Positions 34,855 to 42,692 of a DNA stretch of 64,000 nucleotides are shown here, piece by piece. Source of the DNA: a virus; the IMG/VR virus record IMGVR_UViG_3300032805_000003, positions 24,939-88,938 of that record. One strand, given 5' to 3'. The notes under the pieces are model-generated. The model made no database searches. It worked only from the letters and a program-made list of their open reading frames with translations, and was not told the DNA's origin. A program made the translations under genes and the position numbers. Every line of letters begins with the position of its first letter. Within the stretch, counting starts at the first letter, position 1.

Positions 34855-36721
34855 AGTGCTCGCCACGATCGGCGGGGTCGCGATCGCTCCCGGGGTGTCG
34901 AAGAACCGGCGCTGGTACAAGCCCGAGCACGTCGCCAGCGCTGTCGCCCGCGCCCGGGAACGGCTGGAAGCCGGCGACCAGCCGATGGTGATGCTGACTC
35001 ACCATGACGCCGGCGACGACTCGCAGCTGATCGCCGCCCGGATGACCGGCATGTCGCTGGACGAGCACGGGCGAGCCCGGTTCACCGCCGACCTGGCTGA
35101 CACTCCGGCTGCCCGGAACATCGCCAGCCTGGCTGACACCAGTGACGGCCAGCCCGCGCACCTGAAAGGCGTGTCGATCCGCGGCCGGTGGCTCGGGAAA
35201 GTCCGGAAAGTCCAGGGCCCGGACGGTGACCCGGTCGAAACCGGCGACGACCTCGAGATCGACGGCCTGGACTTCACCCGCAAACCCGGTGTCGACGACG
35301 CCGGGATCGACACCTTCAGCTGGGCGGCCTCCGGGGCGCGTGAAACAACCGAGCGAGTGCTGATCACCGAATCCGTGGAGGCAGAAGTGACGATCACCGA
35401 AGACGCCACGGCGCCGGATCCGGGGGTGTTGTCGACGGCGTACCCGGATCTGGCCGGCGACCAGCTGCACGTCTTCGAGAACGGGCTGTGCGTGACGTGC
35501 CCGCCGGTCACCGAGGCGAAAGACCCGAAGAAGCCGTACGGCGACGTCGCCTACGCCGACCCGGGCTACCAGAAAGACGGCAAGAAGCGTTACCCGCTGG
35601 ACAACGAGAAGCACATCCGGAGCGCCTGGGGGTACATCAACCAGGCCGGCAACGCCGCCTTGTACACCGCCGCCCAGCTGAAGCGAGTCAAGGGCCGGAT
35701 CAAGGCGGCGATGAAGCGCATCGGCGCGAAAGTCGCCAGCGAATCCGAGCAGGCCCCCGGCTGGTTGTTCTTCCCGCCCCGCCAGCTGGCTGAATCCGCC
35801 AGCGTGACCGAGTACTACGGTGACGGGTCTCGCGCCGGGTCCTGGTCGATCTCAGCCAGTAACGGTCCGGTGAACTTGTGCCTGAGCTCGTACAGCATGG
35901 ACCCGGCTGACCTGGACGTCATCCTCCGCGCCGCCGCCGACGCTGCGTGCAAAGCTCTCGCCGCGCTGGATCCGGATATGGACGGCGACGTCGACGTCCC
36001 GGGCGCCGGCCAGGACAGCGACCCGGACGACGACGCTCCCGCGATCCCGCCGCTGACGCTCACCGGCGACGAACACGAACCCGACGACCCGGCCGGCCCG
36101 GCCGAGTCGGCTCAACCGGCACCGGACCCGGCCGCCGGCACCACCGAGAATCAGGAGGACTCCGTCATGCCGGAGAACACCATGGCCGAGACCGCTACGG
36201 CCGCGCCCGCAGCAGGGTTGTCCCAGGCCGACGTCACCGCGGCGGTCCAGTCCGCGCTGGACGCCGAGCGCGCCGCCCGCAAGGCGAAGAAGAAGAGCAA
36301 GAAGGCTGCCGCGGAGGCGGCGGCCGCCGAGACCGCCCGGATCGAGAAGATCGTCGCCGAGCGGATGGCGGCCGAGCGCGCCGCCCTCGGCGAAACCGCC
36401 GCCGGCGACAGCCAGCCGGCTGCCGGGGTGGCCGAGACTGACGAGCAGCGGGTCGCCCGCCTCGTCGAAGCGCGGGTGACGGAGGAACGGCAGAAGCTGG
36501 TCGCCAGCGGTCAGGTCGACGTCGGCCGCAAGGGCGTGGTCCGGCCGGTGAACGAGACCGTCGCCGGCGCCGGCGCCGGCGGCGAGATGAACAGCCACGG
36601 CATGCCGGCGGACTGGCCGGACAAGCCGTTGCACCAGTACACCCCGGACGAGCGCGACCGGTTCTTCGGGCCGGTGCTGACCCGCCACGTCCTCGGCCAG
36701 CGCGCCGACTTGCTCTCCTGA
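34847..36721 (+). CDS. Prohead protease fused to scaffold
   Basis: The 624-residue protein joins three parts. Residues 1-180 resemble an HK97-type (U35/S78-like) prohead protease, with MVMLTHHDAGDDSQLIAARM (candidate His 51-52) and LKGVSIRGRW (candidate Ser near 109). Residues about 225-295 are a DUF6582-like module (KRYPLDNEKHIRSAWGYINQ, LYTAAQLKRVKGRIKAAMKR). After an acidic Pro-rich linker, residues about 441-624 are a Lys/Ala/Glu-rich coiled scaffold. The strong ribosome site before codon 441 suggests the scaffold is also made alone, as for lambda C and Nu3. It would cut itself and scaffold out of the prohead. Confidence 0.82.
   Translation: MAKVLATIGGVAIAPGVSKNRRWYKPEHVASAVARARERLEAGDQPMVMLTHHDAGDDSQLIAARMTGMSLDEHGRARFTADLADTPAARNIASLADTSDGQPAHLKGVSIRGRWLGKVRKVQGPDGDPVETGDDLEIDGLDFTRKPGVDDAGIDTFSWAASGARETTERVLITESVEAEVTITEDATAPDPGVLSTAYPDLAGDQLHVFENGLCVTCPPVTEAKDPKKPYGDVAYADPGYQKDGKKRYPLDNEKHIRSAWGYINQAGNAALYTAAQLKRVKGRIKAAMKRIGAKVASESEQAPGWLFFPPRQLAESASVTEYYGDGSRAGSWSISASNGPVNLCLSSYSMDPADLDVILRAAADAACKALAALDPDMDGDVDVPGAGQDSDPDDDAPAIPPLTLTGDEHEPDDPAGPAESAQPAPDPAAGTTENQEDSVMPENTMAETATAAPAAGLSQADVTAAVQSALDAERAARKAKKKSKKAAAEAAAAETARIEKIVAERMAAERAALGETAAGDSQPAAGVAETDEQRVARLVEARVTEERQKLVASGQVDVGRKGVVRPVNETVAGAGAGGEMNSHGMPADWPDKPLHQYTPDERDRFFGPVLTRHVLGQRADLLS
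36167..36721 (+). CDS. Nested in-frame scaffold protein (internal start)
   Basis: Inside the protease-scaffold gene, CAGGAGGACTCCGTC leads to an in-frame ATG at 36167 that opens 184 codons: MPENTMAETATAAPAAGLSQ, then ARKAKKKSKKAAAEAAAAET and a C-terminus ending in HVLGQRADLLS. The AGGAGG is among the best ribosome sites in the window. The resulting protein would be a pure scaffold without protease. A weaker internal site (GGAGG before GTG 35387) also exists. Confidence 0.6.
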   Translation: MPENTMAETATAAPAAGLSQADVTAAVQSALDAERAARKAKKKSKKAAAEAAAAETARIEKIVAERMAAERAALGETAAGDSQPAAGVAETDEQRVARLVEARVTEERQKLVASGQVDVGRKGVVRPVNETVAGAGAGGEMNSHGMPADWPDKPLHQYTPDERDRFFGPVLTRHVLGQRADLLS

Positions 36722-36734
36722 GCAACCCCTGACG

Positions 36735-36769
36735 GCCGTCCGGGCAGAGAGCGGGGCTGCCCGGACGGC
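36735..36769 (+). terminator. Hairpin between scaffold and capsid genes
   Basis: GCCGTCCGGGCAG (36735-36747) pairs perfectly with CTGCCCGGACGGC (36757-36769) around a nine-base loop. No T-run follows, so it may pause or protect RNA rather than terminate fully. Confidence 0.6.
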
Positions 36770-36850
36770 GCACCATCACTCCGTGTTTGATCATCCTGAC
36801 CGCCAGCCAGCCGGCTGGTGTCTAGAGCGGCAACGGTCACCCAGCCCTGC

Positions 36851-36881
36851 AACCCCCGGACGCACCACCGCGCCGGGGGTT
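36851..36881 (+). terminator. Rho-independent-like terminator before major capsid gene
   Basis: AACCCCCGG (36851-36859) pairs with CCGGGGGTT (36873-36881), followed by TCGTCTT. It lies only 30 bases before the major capsid start and after the scaffold hairpin, so the capsid gene may rely on readthrough or a promoter in the 36770-36850 gap. Confidence 0.65.
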
Positions 36882-36911
36882 TCGTCTTCCCGACCGAAGG
36901 GAGGGGCGGCC

Positions 36912-38288
36912 ATGCCGTCCGAGCTCCGTGAGGCGCTCACCGCAGCCGGTGCCAGCGCACTCATCCCGAAGATCATCGACCCGATCCTGCTGGAGTACCA
37001 GCGGCGCTACAGCCCGCTGGTGCGTTCGATCCCGATGCAGCAGTGGGCCGCGGACGTGTACTACTTCAACCAGCGCACTTCGGTGGCAGCTGGCGGGTTC
37101 GTGCCCGATGGCGGCGCCAAGCCGGTGTCCAACTCGGTGTACGTCCAGCTCAGCTACCAGATGAAGCACGTCGAGACCGTGGGTGCGGTCACCGGCTACG
37201 CGCAGGAAGTCACCCGGCAGGTCATCGGTGACCTGCGGCAGACAGAAATCCAGGGCTCGATCCGGGGCTACTACTGGGACATCGAGACCGGCATCCTGTG
37301 GGGCAACTCGGCGTCGACGCTGAACCAGGCCCAGCCCCAGTTCGACGGCCTGGACTCGCTGGTCAACGTCTACAGCGGGTCGTACCAGAACGCGCTGGAC
37401 AAGGCCGGCAACACTCTCACGCTGGCGATGCTGGACGAGCTCATCGACATGGTCGAGTCGAACGCGGCGATGCCGGTGTTCGACGACACCTGGATGCTGC
37501 TCATGTCCAACACCGCGTCGTCGAAGATCGCCCAGCTGCTGGTGAACCAGCAGCGGTTCAACGACACCGTGGAAGTCGCCGCCGGCCTGATCGTTCCGAC
37601 GTACCGGAACATCCCGCTGATCAAGTCCAGCTTCCTGTCGACCCGGTCTTACTCGATGGGGACGGTGACGCCCAGTACCACCACCTACGCTGGCGCGACG
37701 CTGAACGCCACCTACAAGTACGTGATCTCGCCGGTGATCGCCCGTCAGGGCGAGATCCTGCCGTGCGCGGAGGTGTCGCAGGCGGTGACCACCGGCAACG
37801 CGGTCACGCTGACGTTCACTCCGCCGACCGGGCTGGATGGCTTGTCGCCGCAGCTGTACAAGGTGTACCGGACGGCAGCCGGCGGCGCGAGCGGGTCCGA
37901 GACGTTCCTCGGCTATGTCGACGCGACGGTCGGGCTCGCCAGCGACGGGGTCACCCCGGTGGTCACGAACCAGATCCAGGACACCGGCTCGTTCCTGGTG
38001 CCGGTCCAGACCACCGGCTCGGTCGTGCCGGCGACGTTGCCGACTACCTACTACGGCACGAACACCGGCATGTTCCCGCCGGCGGCGGGCAACGAGAACC
38101 TGTACCTGATCAGCCGGGACAGGAACAACGTGGTCCGGCCGTACATCAGGGAAGCGCAGCCGCTGGACGTCTACCCGACGACCGCCAGCCCGGACACGCT
38201 TCCGTACGCCGTGATCGGTGACACCGCGCTGGCGGTGCGCGCCACCCGGTACACCGGCCGGCTCAGCAGGGTCAACGTCAGCGTCTGA
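36912..38288 (+). CDS. Major capsid protein, HK97 fold with inserted Ig-like domain
   Basis: The 458-residue protein has the helical N-arm (MPSELREALTAAGASALIPK), SPLVRSIPMQQWAADVYYFN, and YAQEVTRQVIGDLRQTEIQG, and a late P-domain/A-domain text with LDELIDMVESNAAMPVFDDT, NQQRFNDTVEVAAGLIVPTY and RYTGRLSRVNVSV at the end. Residues about 250-340 (YKYVISPVIARQGEILPCAE, GLSPQLYKVYRTAAG) form an FN3/Ig-like insertion. The start ATG 36912 follows AGGGAGGGG. The gene is bracketed by hairpins, suggesting an expression level set apart from its neighbours. Confidence 0.85.
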   Translation: MPSELREALTAAGASALIPKIIDPILLEYQRRYSPLVRSIPMQQWAADVYYFNQRTSVAAGGFVPDGGAKPVSNSVYVQLSYQMKHVETVGAVTGYAQEVTRQVIGDLRQTEIQGSIRGYYWDIETGILWGNSASTLNQAQPQFDGLDSLVNVYSGSYQNALDKAGNTLTLAMLDELIDMVESNAAMPVFDDTWMLLMSNTASSKIAQLLVNQQRFNDTVEVAAGLIVPTYRNIPLIKSSFLSTRSYSMGTVTPSTTTYAGATLNATYKYVISPVIARQGEILPCAEVSQAVTTGNAVTLTFTPPTGLDGLSPQLYKVYRTAAGGASGSETFLGYVDATVGLASDGVTPVVTNQIQDTGSFLVPVQTTGSVVPATLPTTYYGTNTGMFPPAAGNENLYLISRDRNNVVRPYIREAQPLDVYPTTASPDTLPYAVIGDTALAVRATRYTGRLSRVNVSV

Positions 38289-38298
38289 CCCGTGTGAT

Positions 38299-38346
38299 GT
38301 GCGCCGGCGCCCAGGCTGAATCCAGGTCGGCCGGGCGCCGGCGCAC
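38299..38346 (+). terminator. Long GC hairpin after major capsid gene
   Basis: A perfect 14-base stem, GTGCGCCGGCGCCC (38299-38312) and GGGCGCCGGCGCAC (38333-38346), closes a 20-base loop ten bases after the capsid stop. A shorter palindrome with CCCCCCGGGGGG follows at about 38353-38374. No T-run is present. It probably stabilises the 3' end of the capsid message or attenuates downstream transcription. Confidence 0.6.
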
Positions 38347-38407
38347 TCCCCAGGCCTTCCCCCCGGGGGGCCTCGAGACAACCCGCAACATACCGGAAGG
38401 CGCCAGC

Positions 38408-38734
38408 ATGCTGCTCAGGAAAGAGCACGGCGGGTCGGTGATCGGCTCGTATTCGTGGGCGAAAGACGGTGACGTGACCGACGTGCCGGATGATCTGGCA
38501 GCTGAATTGCTGGCGATCCCCGGCAATGACTTCAGCGTCGCTGAAGCGCCCAGGCCGCGTCCCCGGGTAACCCCGGCGCCGGCGCCGGCTACACCGCCAG
38601 CGGACGCTCCAGCCCCGTCCCCGCCAGCGGCCGCGGCCGCAACACCAGCGGAAAGCCCGGCTCCGGCCGCGGCTGACGCCGCACCGCAGCCCGCCGCCGG
38701 CGCCCAGGAGGCGGAAGCCGCCGCCAGCGCGTGA
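38408..38734 (+). CDS. Hypothetical small protein with Pro/Ala-rich tail
   Basis: The 108-residue protein has a short folded start (LLRKEHGGSVIGSYSWAKDG, DVTDVPDDLAAELLAIPG), the pattern of small head proteins annotated as lysine/valine-rich head-tail or decoration-type polypeptides. About 60 residues of Pro/Ala repeat follow. A similar build occurs in the gene at 41137. Role unknown; it lies between capsid and connector genes. Confidence 0.6.
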   Translation: MLLRKEHGGSVIGSYSWAKDGDVTDVPDDLAAELLAIPGNDFSVAEAPRPRPRVTPAPAPATPPADAPAPSPPAAAAATPAESPAPAAADAAPQPAAGAQEAEAAASA

Positions 38735-38773
38735 AGCTGTTAACCGCACGCTTATCGACCGGGAGACGGTGAC

Positions 38774-39436
38774 ATGGCTGACACTCCAGTGCCGTTGTGC
38801 ACCGCCGCCCAGTTCACCGAAGGCCCGTACGGAGATCTGGTCGCCAAGTATTCGCCGCAGGCGCTGTCTGACGTGCTGGTTGAAGCGACCCGGATGTGCG
38901 AGTCGGAAACCGGCCGCCGGTTCGCTCCGTTCACTACCACTGAAACGCACCGGGCCAGCGGGATCGACCCGGACGAATACTCGGACAGCGCGAACTTGCC
39001 GATGGACATCCGGTCAGTCCTCGGCGCGTCGTACGCGGCAGCGCTCGGCGCGTCGTCGCTGGTCCGGCACTGCTGGCTGGATGAATGCGCAGTCCGGTAC
39101 CCGGATCTGTGGACCTACAGCAACACGACAGTGACGTTCATCCGGTCCTACGGCGGCACCGAGACGATCGCCAGCAGCCAGATCTTGAACGGCCCGGAAA
39201 ACGACACCGGGCATCTGTGGTTCCAGCTCGGGTTGTTCCTGCCGGTCGGCAGCAGGGTGCAAGTCACTTACTCGGGCGGTTACACGATCGCGATGCCGGC
39301 TGACCTGGTGAGAGCGAACAAGTACATGGCCGCCAGCATCGTTGTCCGCGAGCTCAACCCCGGGTCGACAGACCACGACCCGGACGCGTTGCACACTGAC
39401 GCGCTTATGGTGCTGGCGAACTACGCCAGGTCTTGA
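38774..39436 (+). CDS. Head-tail connector/adaptor-like protein
   Basis: The 220-residue protein starts MADTPVPLCTAAQFTEGPYG. It includes LSDVLVEATRMCESETGRRF, CWLDECAVRYPDLWTYSNTT and a C-terminal AMPADLVRANKYMAASIVV followed by RELNP. N-terminal helical text followed by a beta region, placed right after the capsid genes, matches gp6/gp7-type head completion proteins. Sequence identity to known members is not obvious by eye. Confidence 0.7.
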   Translation: MADTPVPLCTAAQFTEGPYGDLVAKYSPQALSDVLVEATRMCESETGRRFAPFTTTETHRASGIDPDEYSDSANLPMDIRSVLGASYAAALGASSLVRHCWLDECAVRYPDLWTYSNTTVTFIRSYGGTETIASSQILNGPENDTGHLWFQLGLFLPVGSRVQVTYSGGYTIAMPADLVRANKYMAASIVVRELNPGSTDHDPDALHTDALMVLANYARS

Positions 39437-39438
39437 CG

Positions 39439-39801
39439 ATGGCCGGCCTGACCCGCGCGGTGCTGCGACCGTTGAAGCCGTCGCGCCGGTCACCGCGGCA
39501 GACCCGGTTTCATTCGCACCGGGGGCGCCGGTCCAGCGAACAGTTCCTGGCGCACCGGAGCGGGTATCCGCCGTATCCGGCGTTCCGGGCGCACGCCACC
39601 CGCGCGATCCGGGCCTGGAAACAGAAGCCGGTCACTCCGGCGAAAGCTGCTAAGGCGGTCAAGTACAAGTCCGAGATCAAAAAGGTTCCGGCGGTGTACA
39701 AAGGCCGGAAGACGCCAGCCAGGTACCCGTCGCTGATCAAGACGGTGCCGTCTGCCTACAAGATCCGGAAGACGTCCGGCAAGTACAAGCCAGCGCGCTA
39801 G
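39439..39801 (+). CDS. Highly basic hypothetical protein
   Basis: The 120-residue protein is more than a quarter Lys and Arg (LKPSRRSPRQTRFHSHRGRR, AAKAVKYKSEIKKVPAVYKG, LIKTVPSAYKIRKTSGKYKP). Its second half repeats a K-V-P-x-x-Y-K-x-R-K-T pattern three times. It might bind DNA or the negatively charged portal channel. ATG 39439 is used; a TTG two codons earlier is in frame. Its end overlaps the leftward gene at 39798 by four bases. Confidence 0.55.
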   Translation: MAGLTRAVLRPLKPSRRSPRQTRFHSHRGRRSSEQFLAHRSGYPPYPAFRAHATRAIRAWKQKPVTPAKAAKAVKYKSEIKKVPAVYKGRKTPARYPSLIKTVPSAYKIRKTSGKYKPAR

Positions 39802-40121
39802 CTGGCGCGTCTGCGGCCGGACTGGCCGGGTTGCCAGCGTCCGCTGCCGCCTCGCCCGGGTGATGCTGCCCGCGCGAGCACAAGAGTCCGGAACCGCCAG
39901 GCTGGTGACCGGCCGAAGATCCGGTCCGGGTTCGGGAACTCGGGTGTCTTGTCAGCCCGTATCCGGAGCCGGGCGCGGGAGATCGACCGGGCCTGGATGC
40001 CGAGGAATCTGGCTGCGCCGTCGATGTCGGTCAGTTCGTCGATCCACGGCATCCAGCGGTCGAGCGCGCCAGGGCCGTCAGCTTTCACCGCGGCGATCAG
40101 GTCTGCTGCGTTCGGCTGCAT
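39798..40121 (-). CDS. HTH protein on a leftward cassette
   Basis: The 107-residue product has an excisionase-like HTH: ELTDIDGAARFLGIQARSIS, RARLRIRADKTPEFPNPDRI, FGRSPAWRFRTLVLARAASP, then GRG. The P-x-P-D...GRS..W end is typical of HTH_17 proteins with a winged tail. It follows the gene at 40177 on a leftward two-gene cassette driven by the promoter at 40562-40591. Confidence 0.7.
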   Translation of the reverse strand: MQPNAADLIAAVKADGPGALDRWMPWIDELTDIDGAARFLGIQARSISRARLRIRADKTPEFPNPDRIFGRSPAWRFRTLVLARAASPGRGGSGRWQPGQSGRRRAS

Positions 40122-40176
40122 CGCTCGCTCGCTTCCTGCCGGTTTGCCTGCCTTACAGCGACAATCGTACAGGATT

Positions 40177-40554
40177 CTAGCGGCATCCGGCCTGACGGGC
40201 GTACTGCATGATCGTGACGCGCGGCCGGTGCTGCCAGAACGCCCGCAGTTCTTCTGACGCCATCCGGTGCGCCCACGCCTCGGGGCCGGACCACAGGCGG
40301 GTCGGGGAGATGCCGGCGGCGATGCCAGCGCGAGACAGCAGGTTGCCGCGGGTTTCGGCGTCGGCGGCCAGGTAGTCGGCGTACATGCCGTCGTACCATT
40401 CGGCGTTCACGGCGCGACGGCGGGCGCGGGCGATGGCGAGCCGGTCCCGGCGGGCCAGCTCGGTCAAGACGGCGTTCCGGTCGGTCTGGTCGCCGCGCTG
40501 GTAGAGGGCGGCCAGGTGCTCGTCGCCCATCACCGGAAGGTTTGCCATCAGCAT
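40177..40554 (-). CDS. Hypothetical protein, first gene of leftward cassette
   Basis: The 125-residue protein (MLMANLPVMGDEHLAALYQR) is helical, with LTELARRDRLAIARARRRAV, NAEWYDGMYADYLAADAETR and RLWSGPEAWAHRMASEELRA. The ATG at 40554 lies seven bases after the -10 box TAGGTT, so the transcript is probably leaderless. No named family. It is co-transcribed with the HTH gene downstream and lies against the direction of the late operon. Confidence 0.65.
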   Translation of the reverse strand: MLMANLPVMGDEHLAALYQRGDQTDRNAVLTELARRDRLAIARARRRAVNAEWYDGMYADYLAADAETRGNLLSRAGIAAGISPTRLWSGPEAWAHRMASEELRAFWQHRPRVTIMQYARQAGCR

Positions 40555-40591
40555 GTAGACAAACCTACGGCTGGCCAGCCCACCTTGTCAA
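40555..40591 (-). promoter_or_regulatory. Leftward promoter with GTAG-CTAC operator (cassette 3)
   Basis: Leftward TTGACA (40591-40586), 18 bases, TAGGTT (40567-40562): a full-consensus -35 and good -10. GTAGACAAACCTAC (40555-40568) overlaps the -10 and abuts the start codon at 40554. This is the cleanest member of the promoter family. Confidence 0.78.
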
Positions 40592-40625
40592 CACCTCCAT
40601 CCAACGTTTTCCCGGGAGGCTGGCC

Positions 40626-41126
40626 GTGTCGACCGCCGACGCCGTCTCACGCGAAGCCGCCTGGCTGGCGACCTCCATCACAGACGGCCTGCCGCTGCTG
40701 CCATCAGCCGCAGGAGGCCCGTGGCAGGTCATCCAGGCGTACTGGCCCGGAATCCGCCTCGCCACCCAGCAAACCGGCATCTATGTCCAGCGCACCGACC
40801 TGGACGACGTCCGGGCCGCCACCCAGCGAATCCGGCCCCAGTACGCGTTCGAGCTCAAGCTGGTCTGGCCGGTCCGGGTCACCGGCGCGCCGATCGCCGA
40901 AACCGAAGCCCAGAACCTGGACAACGCCGTCGACTTGCTGATCCAGCGGCTCCGCGGCCCGCTCGGCGACAAAACCCACGGCGGCCGTTTCCTGTCCGTC
41001 TGTGAAGTGCCCAGAGAGAACCCGGTCAACGTCCGGTTCGACGACCCGGAAACCACCATCCCGGTCCAGAAAGCGCTGCGCGCCACCGTCACCTACCACG
41101 CCGACGACCTCGAGATCACCGACTAG
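40626..41126 (+). CDS. Tail terminator/connector-like protein
   Basis: From GTG 40626 (GGGAGG upstream) the product is 166 residues: STADAVSREAAWLATSITDG, GPWQVIQAYWPGIRLATQQT, VYVQRTDL, QYAFELKLVWPVRVTGAPIA, NLDNAVDLLIQRLRGPLGDK, and TVTYHADDLEITD. An early helix, a central strand-rich core and a late helix resemble tail terminator proteins, which sit between connector and tube genes as here. The assignment is positional. Confidence 0.65.
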   Translation: MSTADAVSREAAWLATSITDGLPLLPSAAGGPWQVIQAYWPGIRLATQQTGIYVQRTDLDDVRAATQRIRPQYAFELKLVWPVRVTGAPIAETEAQNLDNAVDLLIQRLRGPLGDKTHGGRFLSVCEVPRENPVNVRFDDPETTIPVQKALRATVTYHADDLEITD

Positions 41127-41136
41127 GAGGCTGGGG

Positions 41137-41460
41137 ATGCTCCAGCGCAACCAGACCGACTCGATCTTGTGGGTCGCTGACGCCGGCGTGAAAATCGGCC
41201 CCGGCGAGACCGTCGACACCCCGTTGCCGGTCCCCGGCTGCATCCCCGTCGACGACGACACCGCCAGCGCGGCTGAAAACGATCCTCCGGCCCCCGGCGA
41301 GCCGGCCACAGCAACACCCGGACCCGAGCCCGCCAGCCCGCCAGCGCCCGCGCCTGCTATGCCTGCGGCACCCGAGCCAGCACCCCCCGCTGACGACCCA
41401 CCTGCCAACGCCCAGCCCGATGACGAGGCTGGCCAGCCTGCGGAGGAGACCGCGCCATGA
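41137..41460 (+). CDS. Small hypothetical protein with Pro/Ala/Glu tail
   Basis: The 107-residue protein has a 40-residue folded start (LQRNQTDSILWVADAGVKIG, PGETVDTPLPVPG) and then a disordered Pro/Ala/Asp tail. It parallels the 38408 gene in layout. The stop overlaps the tail tube start as ATGA. Function is unknown. Confidence 0.55.
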   Translation: MLQRNQTDSILWVADAGVKIGPGETVDTPLPVPGCIPVDDDTASAAENDPPAPGEPATATPGPEPASPPAPAPAMPAAPEPAPPADDPPANAQPDDEAGQPAEETAP

Positions 41461-42623
41461 CGTACCTGAGCAGGCTCACCAAACTCGGCCTGGCCAAAGA
41501 GACAACCCAGTACACGTACCTGGCACCGACCGTCAGCGTGCCGTTCAACACCGCCAAATTCACCGACAACATCACCCCGTTGCGAGACGAGTCGGTGCGC
41601 GCGAACGACGCTGTCCTCCAGGGGCTGAACCAGGGTCCCTGGTCGACGACCTGGGACATCGAATGCAACGCCTACGGCGACCTGATCGGCCAGTTCTTCC
41701 GGGCGATCATCGGCCCGGACACGATCACCACCGCCGGAGTCAGCACCACCCTGGCGTCGAACTGCTCAGCTGGCGCAGTCAGCTTGTCGCTGACCGCGTC
41801 AGTGCCGTCGAACAGCATCATCCAGATCTCGGACTCGGGCGGCGCTCACCTCGAATGGGTGCAAGTCGGCACGGTCACCGGCTCGGGCCCGTACACCGCC
41901 CCCGTCAGCTTCCCGGCCTCCGGCACCCGGTACGCGCACACCGCCGCCGGCGGGTCCGTCATCTCGCAGACAACCCACTCGTTCAAGCAGAACCGGACCT
42001 TCAGCACCGTCTGGCCGACATACAGCTTCACCACCGACGACGGCACCGACCAGCTCGGCTGGCCCGGGTGCGTCATGTCCGACCTGGCTATCAAGATCGA
42101 CCCGAAGGGGTACATCACCTTCAACCCGAAGTACACCGGCATGCCGTCGATCGCCGAATCAACGTTCAGCTATGCCGCCAGCGCGGTCCAGCCGAACGTC
42201 GGCTGGGGCTGGACAGTGACCCAGAACAGCGTCGCGTCGACCCGCGGCCTGACGTTCGACCTGACGCTCAAGCGCGCCGTCGAAGCGATCCAGTCGTCAG
42301 ACGGCACCCAGGCGCCGCGCGAGATCTTCCCCGGCGCGCTCGAGTCCGATGGCACCTACAAGGCGATCCTCGAGAACGACCTGGACTTCAACCTGTTCAA
42401 GCAGTACCTCCAGTACCCGACGGTGCACACCCTGAACCAGCCGGTCGTCGCCGGCGGCGCGGTCATCGTCTTGACCATGTCGTCATCCGGCTACACCACC
42501 GGTGAGGCAGACATCAGCACGCCGTACGTCCAGCTGAACCAGAACCTGTCCGGCATCGCGAACTCGACAGACGCCGGCGTGCTGCAAGTCCAGCTCAGCA
42601 ACTTCGTCACCACCACCTACTAG
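41457..42623 (+). CDS. Major tail (tube) protein
   Basis: The 388-residue protein begins MTYLSRLTKLGLAKETTQYT. Early residues (TVSVPFNTAKFTDNITPLRD) and SWSTTWDIECNAYGDLIGQF-type text resemble siphovirus tube proteins. Later beta segments include GMPSIAESTFSYAASAVQPN and FDLTLKRAVEAIQSSDGTQA. At 388 residues it is longer than many tube proteins, consistent with an added domain. It lies directly upstream of the frameshifting chaperone genes, the usual order. Confidence 0.8.
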   Translation: MTYLSRLTKLGLAKETTQYTYLAPTVSVPFNTAKFTDNITPLRDESVRANDAVLQGLNQGPWSTTWDIECNAYGDLIGQFFRAIIGPDTITTAGVSTTLASNCSAGAVSLSLTASVPSNSIIQISDSGGAHLEWVQVGTVTGSGPYTAPVSFPASGTRYAHTAAGGSVISQTTHSFKQNRTFSTVWPTYSFTTDDGTDQLGWPGCVMSDLAIKIDPKGYITFNPKYTGMPSIAESTFSYAASAVQPNVGWGWTVTQNSVASTRGLTFDLTLKRAVEAIQSSDGTQAPREIFPGALESDGTYKAILENDLDFNLFKQYLQYPTVHTLNQPVVAGGAVIVLTMSSSGYTTGEADISTPYVQLNQNLSGIANSTDAGVLQVQLSNFVTTTY

Positions 42624-42692
42624 ACCGGCGCGCAGGCCGCCGCTCCTGACTGTCCCAGCCATCCCAACCTCACCTGGAAGAGGAACCCTGCC

